Of a stretch of DNA of 57,859 bases, positions 9,329-18,420 are shown piece after piece. Each line of letters begins with the position of its first letter. Position 1 is the stretch's first letter. Below the pieces are notes generated by a model. The model worked only from the letters and a program-made list of their open reading frames with translations, was not told the origin of the DNA and ran no database searches. The stretch covers positions 1 through 57,859 of the forward strand of contig JAISPH010000070.1 of assembly GCA_031275035.1 (NCBI GenBank), read 5' to 3'. The position numbers and the translations under genes were made by a program. This DNA is from Treponema sp. (GTDB taxonomy: Bacteria > Spirochaetota > Spirochaetia > Treponematales > Breznakiellaceae).

Positions 9329-10156
9329 CTATTTCTTTTTTCCGCGGCTTACGATAAACCGGGACGAGGGCTTATGTTTATTCCGGGTCTTGAAGCCTTT
9401 GGTCGGCTGCCCCCAGGGGGTAACCGGATGGATACCCTTGTTCTTTCCTTCACCGCCCCCATGGGGATGATCCACCGGGTTCATGGCCATGCCGCGCACC
9501 GTAGGCCGCACCCCCAGCCAGCGCTTCCGGCCCGCTTTGCCGAGATGGGTATTCATATGATCCTCGTTCCCCACGGTTCCGATGGTGGCATAGCATTTCT
9601 TAAAAATCATGCGCATCTCCCCGGAAGGCAGCTTTACCGTAACATAGTCCCCTTCCTTGGCGGCAATGAGGGCGCCGGAACCGGCGGAACGGACCATCTG
9701 GCCGCCACGGCCCAGGGTAAGCTCGATGTTATGTACGGTAAAACCCAGGGGGATGTTCTCCAGGGGAAGGGCGTTTCCCGGCTCAATGGGAGCGCCGGGG
9801 CCGCTGAGCACCCGGGCGCCGCTTACCAGCCCCTTGGGGGCGATGATATAACGCTTGTCTCCGTCGGCGTAGACCACCAGCGCGATATTGGCGCTACGGT
9901 TGGGATCGTATTCGATGGTGGCCACCCTGCCGGGAATGCCGATCTTGTCCCGCTTAAAGTCGATGGTCCGGTAGCGGCGTTTATGGCCGCCGCCCTTGTG
10001 CCGCACGCTGATCCGGCCGTTGGAATCCCGTCCGGCCCGTTCCTTCCGGCCCGAAGTAAGGGATTTTTCCGGCCTGTCCGTGGTCAACTCGGAATAGTCC
10101 AGGCCGATCCACTGGCGCATACCCGCCGTTATAGGTTTATATGTCTTGATTCCCAT
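9329..10156 (-). CDS. rplB: 50S ribosomal protein L2
   Basis: Highly conserved large-subunit protein needed for peptidyl-transferase activity and subunit association. The 275-residue product has the usual length. Near residue 220 it shows the [17 protein letters not shown] signature that includes the functionally important histidine. It starts 10 bp after the rplW stop. Confidence 0.97.
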   Translation of the reverse strand: MGIKTYKPITAGMRQWIGLDYSELTTDRPEKSLTSGRKERAGRDSNGRISVRHKGGGHKRRYRTIDFKRDKIGIPGRVATIEYDPNRSANIALVVYADGDKRYIIAPKGLVSGARVLSGPGAPIEPGNALPLENIPLGFTVHNIELTLGRGGQMVRSAGSGALIAAKEGDYVTVKLPSGEMRMIFKKCYATIGTVGNEDHMNTHLGKAGRKRWLGVRPTVRGMAMNPVDHPHGGGEGKNKGIHPVTPWGQPTKGFKTRNKHKPSSRFIVSRGKKK

Positions 10157-10166
10157 AAAACTTCCC

Positions 10167-10457
10167 CTACACTCCCTCGAAGAGGCTTATCTTTTCATCT
10201 TTGGAGAGCCTGACTATAGCCTTCTTCCAGGACGAAGTACGGCCGGAACCGTTTTTATACCGCTGCCGTTTAGGCTTGCCCCCGACCACCATAACCGTAC
10301 AGGAAATGGGATGTACATTAAAAAGCCGGCGGACCGCCTCTTTTATCTGCAGCTTGGTGGCGGCGGGATCGACCTTAAACACATACTTGCCCTCTTCCCG
10401 CAGGGAATTGGCCTTTTCCGAAAGTACCGGTTCTATTAATACCTGTTCGTAGATCAT
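10167..10457 (-). CDS. rplW: 50S ribosomal protein L23
   Basis: Exit-tunnel rim protein that docks SRP (encoded at 25207 in this window) and trigger factor. The 96-residue product contains [13 protein letters not shown] near the N-terminus and [23 protein letters not shown] core residues (FNVHPISC...). It overlaps the rplD stop by 4 bp, indicating coupled translation. Confidence 0.96.
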   Translation of the reverse strand: MIYEQVLIEPVLSEKANSLREEGKYVFKVDPAATKLQIKEAVRRLFNVHPISCTVMVVGGKPKRQRYKNGSGRTSSWKKAIVRLSKDEKISLFEGV

Positions 10458-11137
10458 TCCGCGGCCCCCTTAGAACCGTAAAACTCATTCAATTTTTTTG
10501 CCGCGCTCTCGGTCACAATCACATTGCGGCCGTAAAAAAGATCATGGGCCCGCAGCCGGTTATGGGCAAGAAAACTAAGATAGGGGATATTGGCCCCCGC
10601 CCGCTTGATGAGTTTGACGCCGGGGAGCACCTCTTCCCGGTCATCCTTGCCCTTTGCAACCTCTTCGCCCCGCAAAACAATAACGGTCCGCTGGCCGGCG
10701 TCGAAATTTTTCAATATTCCCGCAAGATCTTTGGTCTTCCCGGAGTCAACGGAAAAATCCTCAATGATTTTAAGATTATCGCTTTGAATCTTGAGACTGA
10801 GGATAGTTTTGATCGCCAGACGCTTGGCGGTTTTCGGTATGGAATAGGAAAAATCCCTGGGCTTGGGGCCAAAGATGGTCCCGCCCCCCACCATGAGGGG
10901 CGACTTTTTATCCCCCCGGCGGGCCCGGCCGGTCCCCTTCTGTTTGTAAGGCTTGGCGTTGGAACCGTTAACCTCGCCCCGGTCCCTGGTACAGGCCGTC
11001 CCCAGCCGCTTATTGGCAAGTTCATTGTTAATTGCGTACCAGATAAGATCCTCATTTACCGGAAGGCCAAAGACGGCGTCATCCAGCTCTATAGTGCGCA
11101 GTTCCTTGCCTTCGACGGAGTATACTGTCCGATTCAT
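10454..11137 (-). CDS. rplD: 50S ribosomal protein L4
   Basis: Tunnel-constriction protein; in E. coli it also represses its own operon. The 227-residue product has the tunnel-loop motif [19 protein letters not shown] around residue 65. The C-terminal part has the [20 protein letters not shown] helix region. It overlaps rplW by 4 bp and follows rplC by 11 bp. Confidence 0.97.
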   Translation of the reverse strand: MNRTVYSVEGKELRTIELDDAVFGLPVNEDLIWYAINNELANKRLGTACTRDRGEVNGSNAKPYKQKGTGRARRGDKKSPLMVGGGTIFGPKPRDFSYSIPKTAKRLAIKTILSLKIQSDNLKIIEDFSVDSGKTKDLAGILKNFDAGQRTVIVLRGEEVAKGKDDREEVLPGVKLIKRAGANIPYLSFLAHNRLRAHDLFYGRNVIVTESAAKKLNEFYGSKGAAE

Positions 11138-11148
11138 CGCTTTCCTCG

Positions 11149-11769
11149 TTATTTTTTCACCGCGGCCCGGACTATCACCGTGCCCTTATTGATACCCGGA
11201 ATGGCGCCATGAACCATGATGAGGCGTTTTTCGGCGTCCATCTTAACTACCCGGAGGCTCAGTACGGTAACCCGCTCCCGGCCCATCCGGCCCGGCAGCT
11301 TTACATTCTTAAAGGTACGGCCGGGATAGGTTGACTGCCCCGTCGAACCGGGTTCACGGTGAAATTTTGAACCGTGGGTATTGCGCCCGCCGCCGAAGCC
11401 ATAGCGCTTTACCACGCCCTGAAAGCCCTTCCCCTTGGAAACGCCGGTTACATCCACATAACGGCATCCTTCAAAGAGCTCCACCCCCAGGGCATCCCCG
11501 GGACTGACCTCTTTCTCAAAGTCCCGAAATTCCTGAATCCGCTTTTTGGGGGCGATTCCTTCGGCAAACTGTCCCGCATAGGGTTTGGTAACCCTGTTTT
11601 TCTTCATCTCGTCAATCCCAAGGACCACCGCGGCATAGCCGTCTTTTTCCCTGGTCTTCCGGGCAATAACAATATTCGGATCAATGCGCATAACCGTTAC
11701 AGGAACCAGGTTACCCGCATCGTCAAAAATCTGCGTCATTCCCACTTTCTTGGCCATAAGACCCAACAT
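11149..11769 (-). CDS. rplC: 50S ribosomal protein L3
   Basis: Early-assembly protein near the peptidyl-transferase centre. The start at 11769 (MLGLMAKKVGMTQIF) gives 206 residues, matching the family; 14 extra upstream residues in the same frame look non-coding. The GFGGGRNTHGSKFHREPGS and PGRMGRERVTVL segments near residues 120-165 are hallmark L3 sequence. It lies 64 bp after rpsJ. Confidence 0.96.
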   Translation of the reverse strand: MLGLMAKKVGMTQIFDDAGNLVPVTVMRIDPNIVIARKTREKDGYAAVVLGIDEMKKNRVTKPYAGQFAEGIAPKKRIQEFRDFEKEVSPGDALGVELFEGCRYVDVTGVSKGKGFQGVVKRYGFGGGRNTHGSKFHREPGSTGQSTYPGRTFKNVKLPGRMGRERVTVLSLRVVKMDAEKRLIMVHGAIPGINKGTVIVRAAVKK

Positions 11770-11833
11770 GTTCAAACTCCGCTTTAACGCAGCCGCCCGG
11801 TCCGGGATCATCTGCGAATAGAATTAAGCTCCG

Positions 11834-12145
11834 CTATTGCTTTATCTCGACATCTACCCCGGCGGGAAGTTCCAGCTTCATTAAGGAATCCATCACTTCC
11901 GCGGAAGGATTTATGATGTCGATCAGCCGCTTATGCGTCCTCATCTCAAACTGTTCACGGGACTTTTTATTCACATGGGGCGAACGAAGCACCGTTACCT
12001 TGTTAATGCGGGTCGGAAGGGGGATAGGGCCGGTTACCTTTGCCCCCGCCTTCTGAACCGTTTGAACGATGGACTTTGCGCTTTGATCGATTAGTTCCAC
12101 ATCGAAACCGCGCAGCCTCACGCGAATCCGTTCCTTAGCAGCCAT
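11834..12145 (-). CDS. rpsJ: 30S ribosomal protein S10 (NusE)
   Basis: 30S head protein that doubles as NusE in transcription antitermination. The start at 12145 ([15 protein letters not shown]) gives the standard 103 residues. A longer frame reaching into tuf was rejected. The core shows [33 protein letters not shown] residues that define S10. It lies 55 bp after tuf and heads the S10 block. Confidence 0.96.
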   Translation of the reverse strand: MAAKERIRVRLRGFDVELIDQSAKSIVQTVQKAGAKVTGPIPLPTRINKVTVLRSPHVNKKSREQFEMRTHKRLIDIINPSAEVMDSLMKLELPAGVDVEIKQ

Positions 12146-12200
12146 TATTCCTCCAGGCAGGCTTGGATTTGGATCGGCCAAACCCAAACCCTGTTCCTTA

Positions 12201-13400
12201 TTACTCGATGATCTCGACAACCTGGCCGGAGGCGACGGTCTTGCCGCCCTCGCGGATGGCGAAACGGAGCCCCTTTTCCATGGCGATAGGATGTATCAGC
12301 TCTCCGAAAATTTCCGTATTGTCCCCGGGCAAAACCATTTCCACCCCTTCGGGGAGATTAACCATACCGGTAATGTCGGTGGTCCGGAAATAGAACTGGG
12401 GCCGGTAACCGGGCCTGAAGGGGCTGTGCCGCCCGCCCTCTTCCTTGGAAAGACAGTAGATCTGACCCTTGAATTTGAGGTGGGGAGTGATGGAACCGGG
12501 TTTTGCCAGCACCTGTCCGCGTTCTACCTGTTTTTTATCGATACCGCGAAGCAGGACGCCGACATTTTCACCGGCCTGAACATCCTCAAGGGTTTTGTTA
12601 AACATTTCAAGACTGGTGGCAACGGTCTGCTGGGTGGGTTTAATGCCGACAATTTCAACCGGATCCATGGCCTTGAGAATCCCGCGATCCACCTTACCGG
12701 TTACCACCGTACCGCGGCCGGGAATGGTGAACACATCCTCAATAGGCATAAGGAAGGGCTTATCGGCATCCCGGACCGGATCGGGAAAGTAGCTGTCCAT
12801 TTTGTCAAGCAGTTCCTGGATACACTTGGTATCCTCGGTTTCCTCGCCCTTGTTCAAATCTTCCATGGCCTTGAAAGCGGAACCCTTGATGATAGGGATC
12901 TTGTCGCCGGGGAAACCGTTATTGGTGAGAACATCTTTGATCTCTTCCTCGACAAGTTCAAGAAGCTCGGGGTCGTCGACTAGATCGATTTTGTTGAGGA
13001 AAACGATCATACTGGGAACGCCGACCTGACGGGCCAGAATGATATGCTCCCGGGTCTGGGGCATGACCGAATCGGGGGCGGAAACAACCAGAACCGCTCC
13101 GTCCATCTGGGCGGCGCCGGTAATCATGTTTTTGATATAGTCGGCATGGCCGGGACAGTCGATGTGGGCATAGTGCCGCTTTTCCGAATTATACTCCAGG
13201 TGCCGGGTATTAATGGTAATACCCCGGGCCTTCTCTTCCGGCGCATTGTCAATATCATCAAATTTCATTACCTTGTCGCCGTACTTCTTGCCGCAATACA
13301 TGGTGATAGCGGCGGAGAGGGTGGTTTTTCCATGGTCCACATGACCAATGGTACCGACGTTCATGTGAACTTTAGTTCGATTGAACTTATCCTTTGCCAT
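12201..13400 (-). CDS. tuf: Elongation factor Tu
   Basis: GTPase that delivers aminoacyl-tRNA to the ribosome. The 399-residue product has all G-domain motifs: G1 GHVDHGKTT near residue 19, the RGITIN effector region, G3 DCPGHADY near residue 80 and G4 NKID near residue 136. Beta-barrel domains 2 and 3 follow, with [10 protein letters not shown] and VEIIE at the end. A good AGGAGG ribosome-binding site lies 9 bp before the ATG. The gap to rpsG is 212 bp and may hold its own promoter. fusA is absent between rpsG and tuf. Confidence 0.98.
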   Translation of the reverse strand: MAKDKFNRTKVHMNVGTIGHVDHGKTTLSAAITMYCGKKYGDKVMKFDDIDNAPEEKARGITINTRHLEYNSEKRHYAHIDCPGHADYIKNMITGAAQMDGAVLVVSAPDSVMPQTREHIILARQVGVPSMIVFLNKIDLVDDPELLELVEEEIKDVLTNNGFPGDKIPIIKGSAFKAMEDLNKGEETEDTKCIQELLDKMDSYFPDPVRDADKPFLMPIEDVFTIPGRGTVVTGKVDRGILKAMDPVEIVGIKPTQQTVATSLEMFNKTLEDVQAGENVGVLLRGIDKKQVERGQVLAKPGSITPHLKFKGQIYCLSKEEGGRHSPFRPGYRPQFYFRTTDITGMVNLPEGVEMVLPGDNTEIFGELIHPIAMEKGLRFAIREGGKTVASGQVVEIIE

Positions 13401-13523
13401 TACGTGTCCTCCTTACGTTTTTGGGCACACATTAAAATCTCTATAACCAGACACCGCCAGGGGCGCCGGACGTACACCGCAAACCTGAAAACATAAACTA
13501 CTTTGCAAGAAAAAGAAGAGGGG

Positions 13524-13551
13524 ATTATGTCCCGTCCACCTATCCCATCAA
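13524..13551 (-). promoter_or_regulatory. Candidate promoter for tuf, with overlapping palindrome
   Basis: In the 212-bp rpsG-tuf gap the minus strand reads TTGATG (13551-13546), a 16-bp spacer and CATAAT (13529-13524). A perfect 7-bp-arm palindrome, CATCAAA-TAG-TTTGATG at 13546-13562, overlaps the -35. This would give tuf and the S10 operon a transcript independent of rpsL-rpsG. Pattern-based only. Confidence 0.4.
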
Positions 13552-13612
13552 ATAGTTTGATGATCGGTTTGGACCGTTAGGTCTCTAAAATCAGGCCGTA
13601 AACCGGCCCGTT

Positions 13613-14083
13613 CTACCACCGGTAATGGGCGAAAGCCTTGTTGGCCTCCGCATTTTTATGGGTTTCTTCCTTCTTTTTGAAGGCAGTACCCGTATTATTG
13701 TACGCATCAAGGAGTTCCGCCGCAAGACGTTCCCCCATGCCGCGGCCGGACCGGGCCCGGGCAGCCTTGATGATCCACCGCATCCCCAGGGCTTCCCGCC
13801 GGGATTCCCGAATCTCCACCGGCACCTGATAGGTAGCTCCCCCAACCCGCCGGGATTTAACCTCGACCACCGGTTTTACGTTATCCAGGGCCTTAAGAAA
13901 TACCTCCAGGGGCTCCTTATCGGCCTTGGCCTGGAGAGAACCCAGGGCTTCGTGGACAATACGGAGAGCTACGGAACGCTTCCCCTCCCACATCATCCGG
14001 TTAACAAACTTTGAAACCACCACGCTGTTATACTTAGGATCGGGCAAAATGCCCCGGTCCACGGTCTTCTTTTTGCGTCCCAT
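13613..14083 (-). CDS. rpsG: 30S ribosomal protein S7
   Basis: Nucleates assembly of the 30S head and contacts mRNA and tRNA at the E site. The 156-residue product starts [20 protein letters not shown] and contains [20 protein letters not shown] and the [13 protein letters not shown]-terminus, all typical. It starts 9 bp after the rpsL stop, so the pair is cotranscribed. Confidence 0.97.
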   Translation of the reverse strand: MGRKKKTVDRGILPDPKYNSVVVSKFVNRMMWEGKRSVALRIVHEALGSLQAKADKEPLEVFLKALDNVKPVVEVKSRRVGGATYQVPVEIRESRREALGMRWIIKAARARSGRGMGERLAAELLDAYNNTGTAFKKKEETHKNAEANKAFAHYRW

Positions 14084-14092
14084 ACCTGCTCC

Positions 14093-14467
14093 TTACGCCT
14101 TGGGCCGCTTGGCGCCGTATTTGGACCGGCTCCGCTTGCGGTCTTCCACGCCCAGGGTATCCTTGGCGCCCCGGATAATATGGTAACGGACGCCGGGAAG
14201 GTCCTTGACACGGCCGCCCCTTACCAGAACGACCGAATGTTCCTGCAAATTGTGGCCAATACCGGGAATATAGGCGGTTACTTCGGTACCATGGGAAAGA
14301 CGCACCCGGGCTACTTTCCGCAGGGCCGAATTCGGTTTTTTGGGGGTAACCGTCATTACCCTGGTACATACCCCCCGCTTTTGAGGACAAGATTGAAGCG
14401 CAGGGGACTTTGTTTTGGAGGTAACCTGCTGCCTGCCAAAACGAACCAGCTGATTAATAGTAGGCAT
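14093..14467 (-). CDS. rpsL: 30S ribosomal protein S12
   Basis: Decoding-centre protein and target of streptomycin-resistance mutations. The start at 14467 ([13 protein letters not shown]) gives the standard 124 residues; a longer reading would add 16 residues. The [15 protein letters not shown] segment has lysine at position 43, the streptomycin-sensitive state, and [15 protein letters not shown] follows. It is the first gene of the ribosomal cluster, about 60 nt downstream of the predicted transcription start. Confidence 0.97.
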   Translation of the reverse strand: MPTINQLVRFGRQQVTSKTKSPALQSCPQKRGVCTRVMTVTPKKPNSALRKVARVRLSHGTEVTAYIPGIGHNLQEHSVVLVRGGRVKDLPGVRYHIIRGAKDTLGVEDRKRSRSKYGAKRPKA

Positions 14468-14533
14468 GAACAAAAAACTCCTAAAATCAGGACCATAAGT
14501 CCCTATTGACTGCAAAAACCCTATGGGAAGCCT

Positions 14534-14562
14534 ACTATACCAAGAATAAAAAAAAAGATCAA
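14534..14562 (-). promoter_or_regulatory. Sigma-70 promoter for the rpsL-rpsG ribosomal cluster
   Basis: On the minus strand TTGATC (14562-14557) is followed by a 17-bp T-rich spacer and TATAGT (14539-14534). Both hexamers are near consensus and spacing is ideal. Transcription would start near 14527, giving a leader of about 60 nt before rpsL. Confidence 0.65.
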
Positions 14563-14881
14563 GTACCCCGGAATATTTTGATAAAAAATTTCACAAGCCG
14601 GAACGCCTTTTAGCCGGCGGGGGCAATTTTTCTTAAACTTCCGCCCGTTTTACCATAACGCAAACCGGGGTTTTGCGTCTCTACCCCCTGCTACATTATT
14701 ATGTTTATATGACCTATGTATATACTAGGATTTATCAAAAAACAGGGCTCTGTTTCTATCAATCATGTCCCTGAATTTCAACATATTTCTGACGGTCCCC
14801 TTTTTGAATTTTAATGAGCCTCCTCAGAGCAGAGCGCGAATCGGAGCTTCGACGGGGTATTAAACCAGACTTCCGGCTAAA
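14563..14881 (-). other. Gene-free stretch between the rpsL promoter and the sugar operon terminator
   Basis: No supported gene. One minus-strand frame is open for about 60 codons, from near 14946 to a stop at 14763-14765, and crosses the 14882-14922 hairpin. It has no credible start codon or recognisable domain. The base composition changes within this stretch from G+C-rich ribosomal sequence to the A+T-rich island, so it may contain the island boundary or a decayed repeat. Confidence 0.3.
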
Positions 14882-14922
14882 GGGAACCTCTGAAAACCCC
14901 GATTGAGTTTCCAGAGGTTCCC
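14882..14922 (-). terminator. Hairpin downstream of the LacI-controlled operon
   Basis: An 11-bp perfect inverted repeat, GGGAACCTCTG (14882-14892) and CAGAGGTTCCC (14912-14922), with a 19-nt loop whose ends (AAAAC/GTTTC) can extend the pairing. It lies 55 bp after the stop of the last island gene. T-runs on either side are short, so it may be a weak terminator or an interspersed hairpin repeat. Confidence 0.5.
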
Positions 14923-14977
14923 TGAAATTTCCGGCATCAGGGCTTTACCGGCTACTTTATCTAAACAACATATAAGA

Positions 14978-16063
14978 CTAATTTCGTACAAAAACAAGTT
15001 TTATTGTTTCATTTGGCACCTTGTTTATCATATTGTTAAAAGCTTCTGTAAAATCGGCCGGATCAAATTCACAGGTAATAAGCGTTTTGTGATCCACCAA
15101 TCCATGCTCCAAAAGTTCAAGTGCAACGGCAAATTCGCTGAGCCCATTAAAGAGCGAGTAACTGTTTGCGGGTAACAGTTGTACCTCTTTAAATAACAGG
15201 GATTGAATATCAAAATTGACATATTTTGTAGCACATCCAATCACTATAATTTTTCCGGCTATCGCTGTCAGGTCCAACGCCAATCCTATAGTATCTGAAT
15301 TACCGCCTACACACTCGTATACTTGGTCTGCGCCCATGTTACCGGTAAATTTATTTACCGCCGCCATAACATCTCCACTAGAGAGTATCGCTTCAGTCGC
15401 CCCCAATTCCATTGCTTTTCTCACCTGAAAGTCATAACGGGCGACCACTAAAATACCAGATACCCCACGGGTATGTAATACTTGAAGCAGATCAAGCCCT
15501 ATTACACCGGCTCCTAGTATAACCACCTTCATACCCGCCTGGGGAGCTCCAATATTTGCCGCATGCACAACCACAGCCAATACATCCGTAATAGCGGCTT
15601 CCGGAAAAGATAGTTTCTCCGGTATTTTAAATACATGGGATTTATGCGCGCAAGAATACTCTCCATATCCACCTGGAAGCATATCTTTATTGGGCATCCC
15701 AACAACATTAAGTCCTTCCGCACACAATTGGTACTTGCCGCTTCTGCACATCATACAGGACCCCCCAAAATCAATACAACCATGCAGAGGTTCCACGGCA
15801 ACACGATCTCCTATCGCAAATCCCGAAACCCCCTTCCCAAGTTTTGTTACAACTCCAGCATTCTCATGGCCAAGCACGGCAGGGAAATTATAATCCGGCA
15901 TAAGATGACGAGTCCTTCCGGTTAACGCATGCATATCGGAACCGCATATTCCACAGGCATTTGTGTAAAATTGAACCCAGTTTTCAGCTGGTTGAGGCGT
16001 CTCAAAATTATCATAACTAAGTCCCGCCGGATATACCGAACCATCCCAAATTATCGCTCTCAT
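14978..16063 (-). CDS. Zinc-dependent alcohol/polyol dehydrogenase (MDR family)
   Basis: Probable NAD(P)-dependent dehydrogenase of the medium-chain family (sorbitol, threonine and galactitol dehydrogenase type). Residues 36-45 contain the catalytic zinc region CGICGSDMHAL, followed by GHENAGVV near residue 66. A four-cysteine structural-zinc loop (CIDFGGSCMMCRSGKYQLC) lies around residues 95-113. The Rossmann glycine motif is VILGAGVIGLD. It is the last gene of the LacI operon, 12 bp after the isomerase-like gene. It probably oxidises a hydroxyl of the imported compound or of an intermediate; the substrate cannot be read from sequence. Confidence 0.88.
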   Translation of the reverse strand: MRAIIWDGSVYPAGLSYDNFETPQPAENWVQFYTNACGICGSDMHALTGRTRHLMPDYNFPAVLGHENAGVVTKLGKGVSGFAIGDRVAVEPLHGCIDFGGSCMMCRSGKYQLCAEGLNVVGMPNKDMLPGGYGEYSCAHKSHVFKIPEKLSFPEAAITDVLAVVVHAANIGAPQAGMKVVILGAGVIGLDLLQVLHTRGVSGILVVARYDFQVRKAMELGATEAILSSGDVMAAVNKFTGNMGADQVYECVGGNSDTIGLALDLTAIAGKIIVIGCATKYVNFDIQSLLFKEVQLLPANSYSLFNGLSEFAVALELLEHGLVDHKTLITCEFDPADFTEAFNNMINKVPNETIKLVFVRN

Positions 16064-16075
16064 TGGTTGCCTCCT

Positions 16076-17413
16076 TCAAATAATAACTGTTTTGATATCA
16101 TAAAATTCACATAACTCTCTTAATTCCATTCCCAAACTACCATAGCCCATCACACAATGGTTAGACAGCAAATTGTAATAAAATTTACGAGGATCTCCAT
16201 GCAGCCTCGCAAATCCCTGGGGCCACGTTCTGACAGAAACTATTTCATCAATAGGCTTTTCAAAGGCAGTTCCCTGGGCAATAAGCATTTGATATTCACC
16301 TTTTACCCTACCCAGATAACCAAAAGTCACATTCCCCCCCTTCATGCAAAATACAGGACAAACTCCACGCCCATTCCCCATATACTCATACTGGGTAACC
16401 CATGAAATGTCCTTGGCATTTGGGGCCAGAGCCGTAGGCAGGGCGCCGCAGTTAATCATCCTAACTTCCCCATCCGCATACATCACTGTACTGATATCGC
16501 CATAAAATGCAGGTCCTCCGGAAAGAAGCCGTATAATATACATAGAAAGAGTAGCATTCACATCACATTGACATGACATCGTAAACCCTGCATCGCCCGC
16601 AAATACGACTGACATACAACAAGATGTATAAATATTGATAAAGTCTCCCAGACACTTAATAGAAGCCATATCAAGTTCGTACTCGTCTATAATTTGTTCG
16701 ACTGCCATGGCTGTTTTAATTGACTTTAACAGCACATCATCAGAAACATCAAAACTTCTATAACGTGTTTTTCGCGGGGAAAAATATTCCGTTGCCGATG
16801 CATCTGTTATTGCCCGGGCTTTCTCTAACACAATCATCTGGTCGATATGATCTATCTCTACTCCAAATAGTCCCTTTATCTGATTTGGATCAGCGGCTGT
16901 CGTATATGCGCTGATTGCCCTTCCGCCAATAAGACCAAAACGCGCCTTTTTCAGGCGTTTTTTTACCATTGCTGCCTTACAATAAACTGCTATTTCCTGG
17001 AGTGTTTGATTTTCTTCCGGCCTGCCGTAAAACAGTTTATGTGCTATCCCCATTTCTACGAATGCTCCGTGTATTACATTGGCGCCTACAGATGAAAACG
17101 ATACTGGCTCGGGCACACCCCATACAGCTATAGGCAGATCCACTTGTTGTACCGCACTAACCACACTGTCCGCAAATATCCATGTACCAATCAGATATAT
17201 AATAGCATCAGCATTTTCCGCCTCAATTTCTTTTGAAGCATCCACCACTGATTGTCTGTTTAATTTGACCCCGGAAACGTTTACAATTTCAATGTTTAGT
17301 TTTTTGAATCCTTCCCGGGCTTCTTTTTCAAACCTTTTGGCATAATCTATCCTTTCGCCTTCCAAGCTTACGCATAGTAATCCAATTCTAGGAATTGTAT
17401 TAAATATTTTCAC
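16076..17413 (-). CDS. L-fucose/L-arabinose isomerase-family protein
   Basis: A 445-residue protein related to the L-fucose isomerase fold. It has an N-terminal alternating beta-alpha region with an AIIYLIGTWIFADSV segment and a PEP motif near residue 101. The C-terminal half contains CDVNATLSMYIIRLLSGGPAF and SNHCVMGYGS, placing acidic and histidine residues where the family binds its metal. It is shorter than classical FucI (about 590 residues), so it belongs to one of the divergent subfamilies whose substrates are poorly known. Its place between an Rbs-type permease and a dehydrogenase suggests an aldose-ketose isomerisation in the pathway. Confidence 0.8.
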   Translation of the reverse strand: MKIFNTIPRIGLLCVSLEGERIDYAKRFEKEAREGFKKLNIEIVNVSGVKLNRQSVVDASKEIEAENADAIIYLIGTWIFADSVVSAVQQVDLPIAVWGVPEPVSFSSVGANVIHGAFVEMGIAHKLFYGRPEENQTLQEIAVYCKAAMVKKRLKKARFGLIGGRAISAYTTAADPNQIKGLFGVEIDHIDQMIVLEKARAITDASATEYFSPRKTRYRSFDVSDDVLLKSIKTAMAVEQIIDEYELDMASIKCLGDFINIYTSCCMSVVFAGDAGFTMSCQCDVNATLSMYIIRLLSGGPAFYGDISTVMYADGEVRMINCGALPTALAPNAKDISWVTQYEYMGNGRGVCPVFCMKGGNVTFGYLGRVKGEYQMLIAQGTAFEKPIDEIVSVRTWPQGFARLHGDPRKFYYNLLSNHCVMGYGSLGMELRELCEFYDIKTVII

Positions 17414-17424
17414 GCCTGTTCTCC

Positions 17425-18420
17425 TTATGATGTTTTCTTACGCAGTCCATCGTATATCACAGCGACAATTATAATAATACCCTGAACGATTTCTTGTGTG
17501 TCAGAACTTAATCCAAATAACACCATCGCATTTAACATTACCCCCATAATAAGTACGCCAATAATCGTGCCAAAAATCTTTCCATCACCGCCGGTAAAGC
17601 TCGTTCCTCCCAATATAACAGCGGCAACGGCCCGTGTTTCCAGTCCCGTCGATGCGGAAGGCAGTCCAGAATACATTCTTCCCGCTAAAACAATTCCCGC
17701 TAGCGCTACCAGGGCAGAACAAGTTGCATATGCAAAAATAGAAGTTTTTATAACGCTTATACCCGACAGCCTCGCAGCCTCTTTGTTTCCGCCAATTGCA
17801 TAAATGTCCCTTCCGATATTCATCTTATGCAAAATCAAATAGCACAACAAATAGGCTGCGATAATAATAATGATAACATTTGGTATCACTCCTATTTTCC
17901 CATTTGCCAATTGTATGATTGGATTATCCATATTAATCGCAACAGAATAACCAGCATTCAAGGTCATCGCCAATCCCCTAAAAATTCCCATTGTACCAAG
18001 GGTTACCACAAAAGGCGGTACTTTAAAAACGGAAATAAGCGCTCCATTCAAAGCACCACAAAGAGCGCCCACAGCTATAGTAATTGTAATGGCCAATATA
18101 AAATTGGCCCCATGCAGCAATAACATTGCTACAATCATACCGCTCATCGCAGAAAGAGAACCCTGTGAAAGATCTATACCTGCTGCCAGTATCACAAAGG
18201 TCATTCCGAATCCCGCCAGAAATACGTCATTGCTATTTGTAAGTATTCCCCGCAGGTTAGTTGGACGCAAAAATGTCGGTTTTAAAACAGCAGTCAACAT
18301 AAACATAGCTATTAATACAATTATTATTCCTCCATAGGCGGATACAAATTGTCTAAAAGGATTTGGACGAATAGTCCATTCTTCTACGGTATTTAACATG
18401 GTTTTATTTTTATTCATCAT
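17425..18420 (-). CDS. Sugar ABC transporter permease (RbsC-like)
   Basis: Inner-membrane channel subunit of a carbohydrate-type ABC importer. The 331-residue product is almost entirely hydrophobic, with about 8-10 membrane segments. The conserved GIDLSQGSLSAMSGM segment near residue 83 and AVILGGTSFTGGDGKIFGTIIG near residue 270 are typical of the RbsC/AraH family. It overlaps the upstream ATPase stop by 4 bp. It pairs with the ATPase and the lipoprotein encoded upstream. Confidence 0.93.
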   Translation of the reverse strand: MMNKNKTMLNTVEEWTIRPNPFRQFVSAYGGIIIVLIAMFMLTAVLKPTFLRPTNLRGILTNSNDVFLAGFGMTFVILAAGIDLSQGSLSAMSGMIVAMLLLHGANFILAITITIAVGALCGALNGALISVFKVPPFVVTLGTMGIFRGLAMTLNAGYSVAINMDNPIIQLANGKIGVIPNVIIIIIAAYLLCYLILHKMNIGRDIYAIGGNKEAARLSGISVIKTSIFAYATCSALVALAGIVLAGRMYSGLPSASTGLETRAVAAVILGGTSFTGGDGKIFGTIIGVLIMGVMLNAMVLFGLSSDTQEIVQGIIIIVAVIYDGLRKKTS

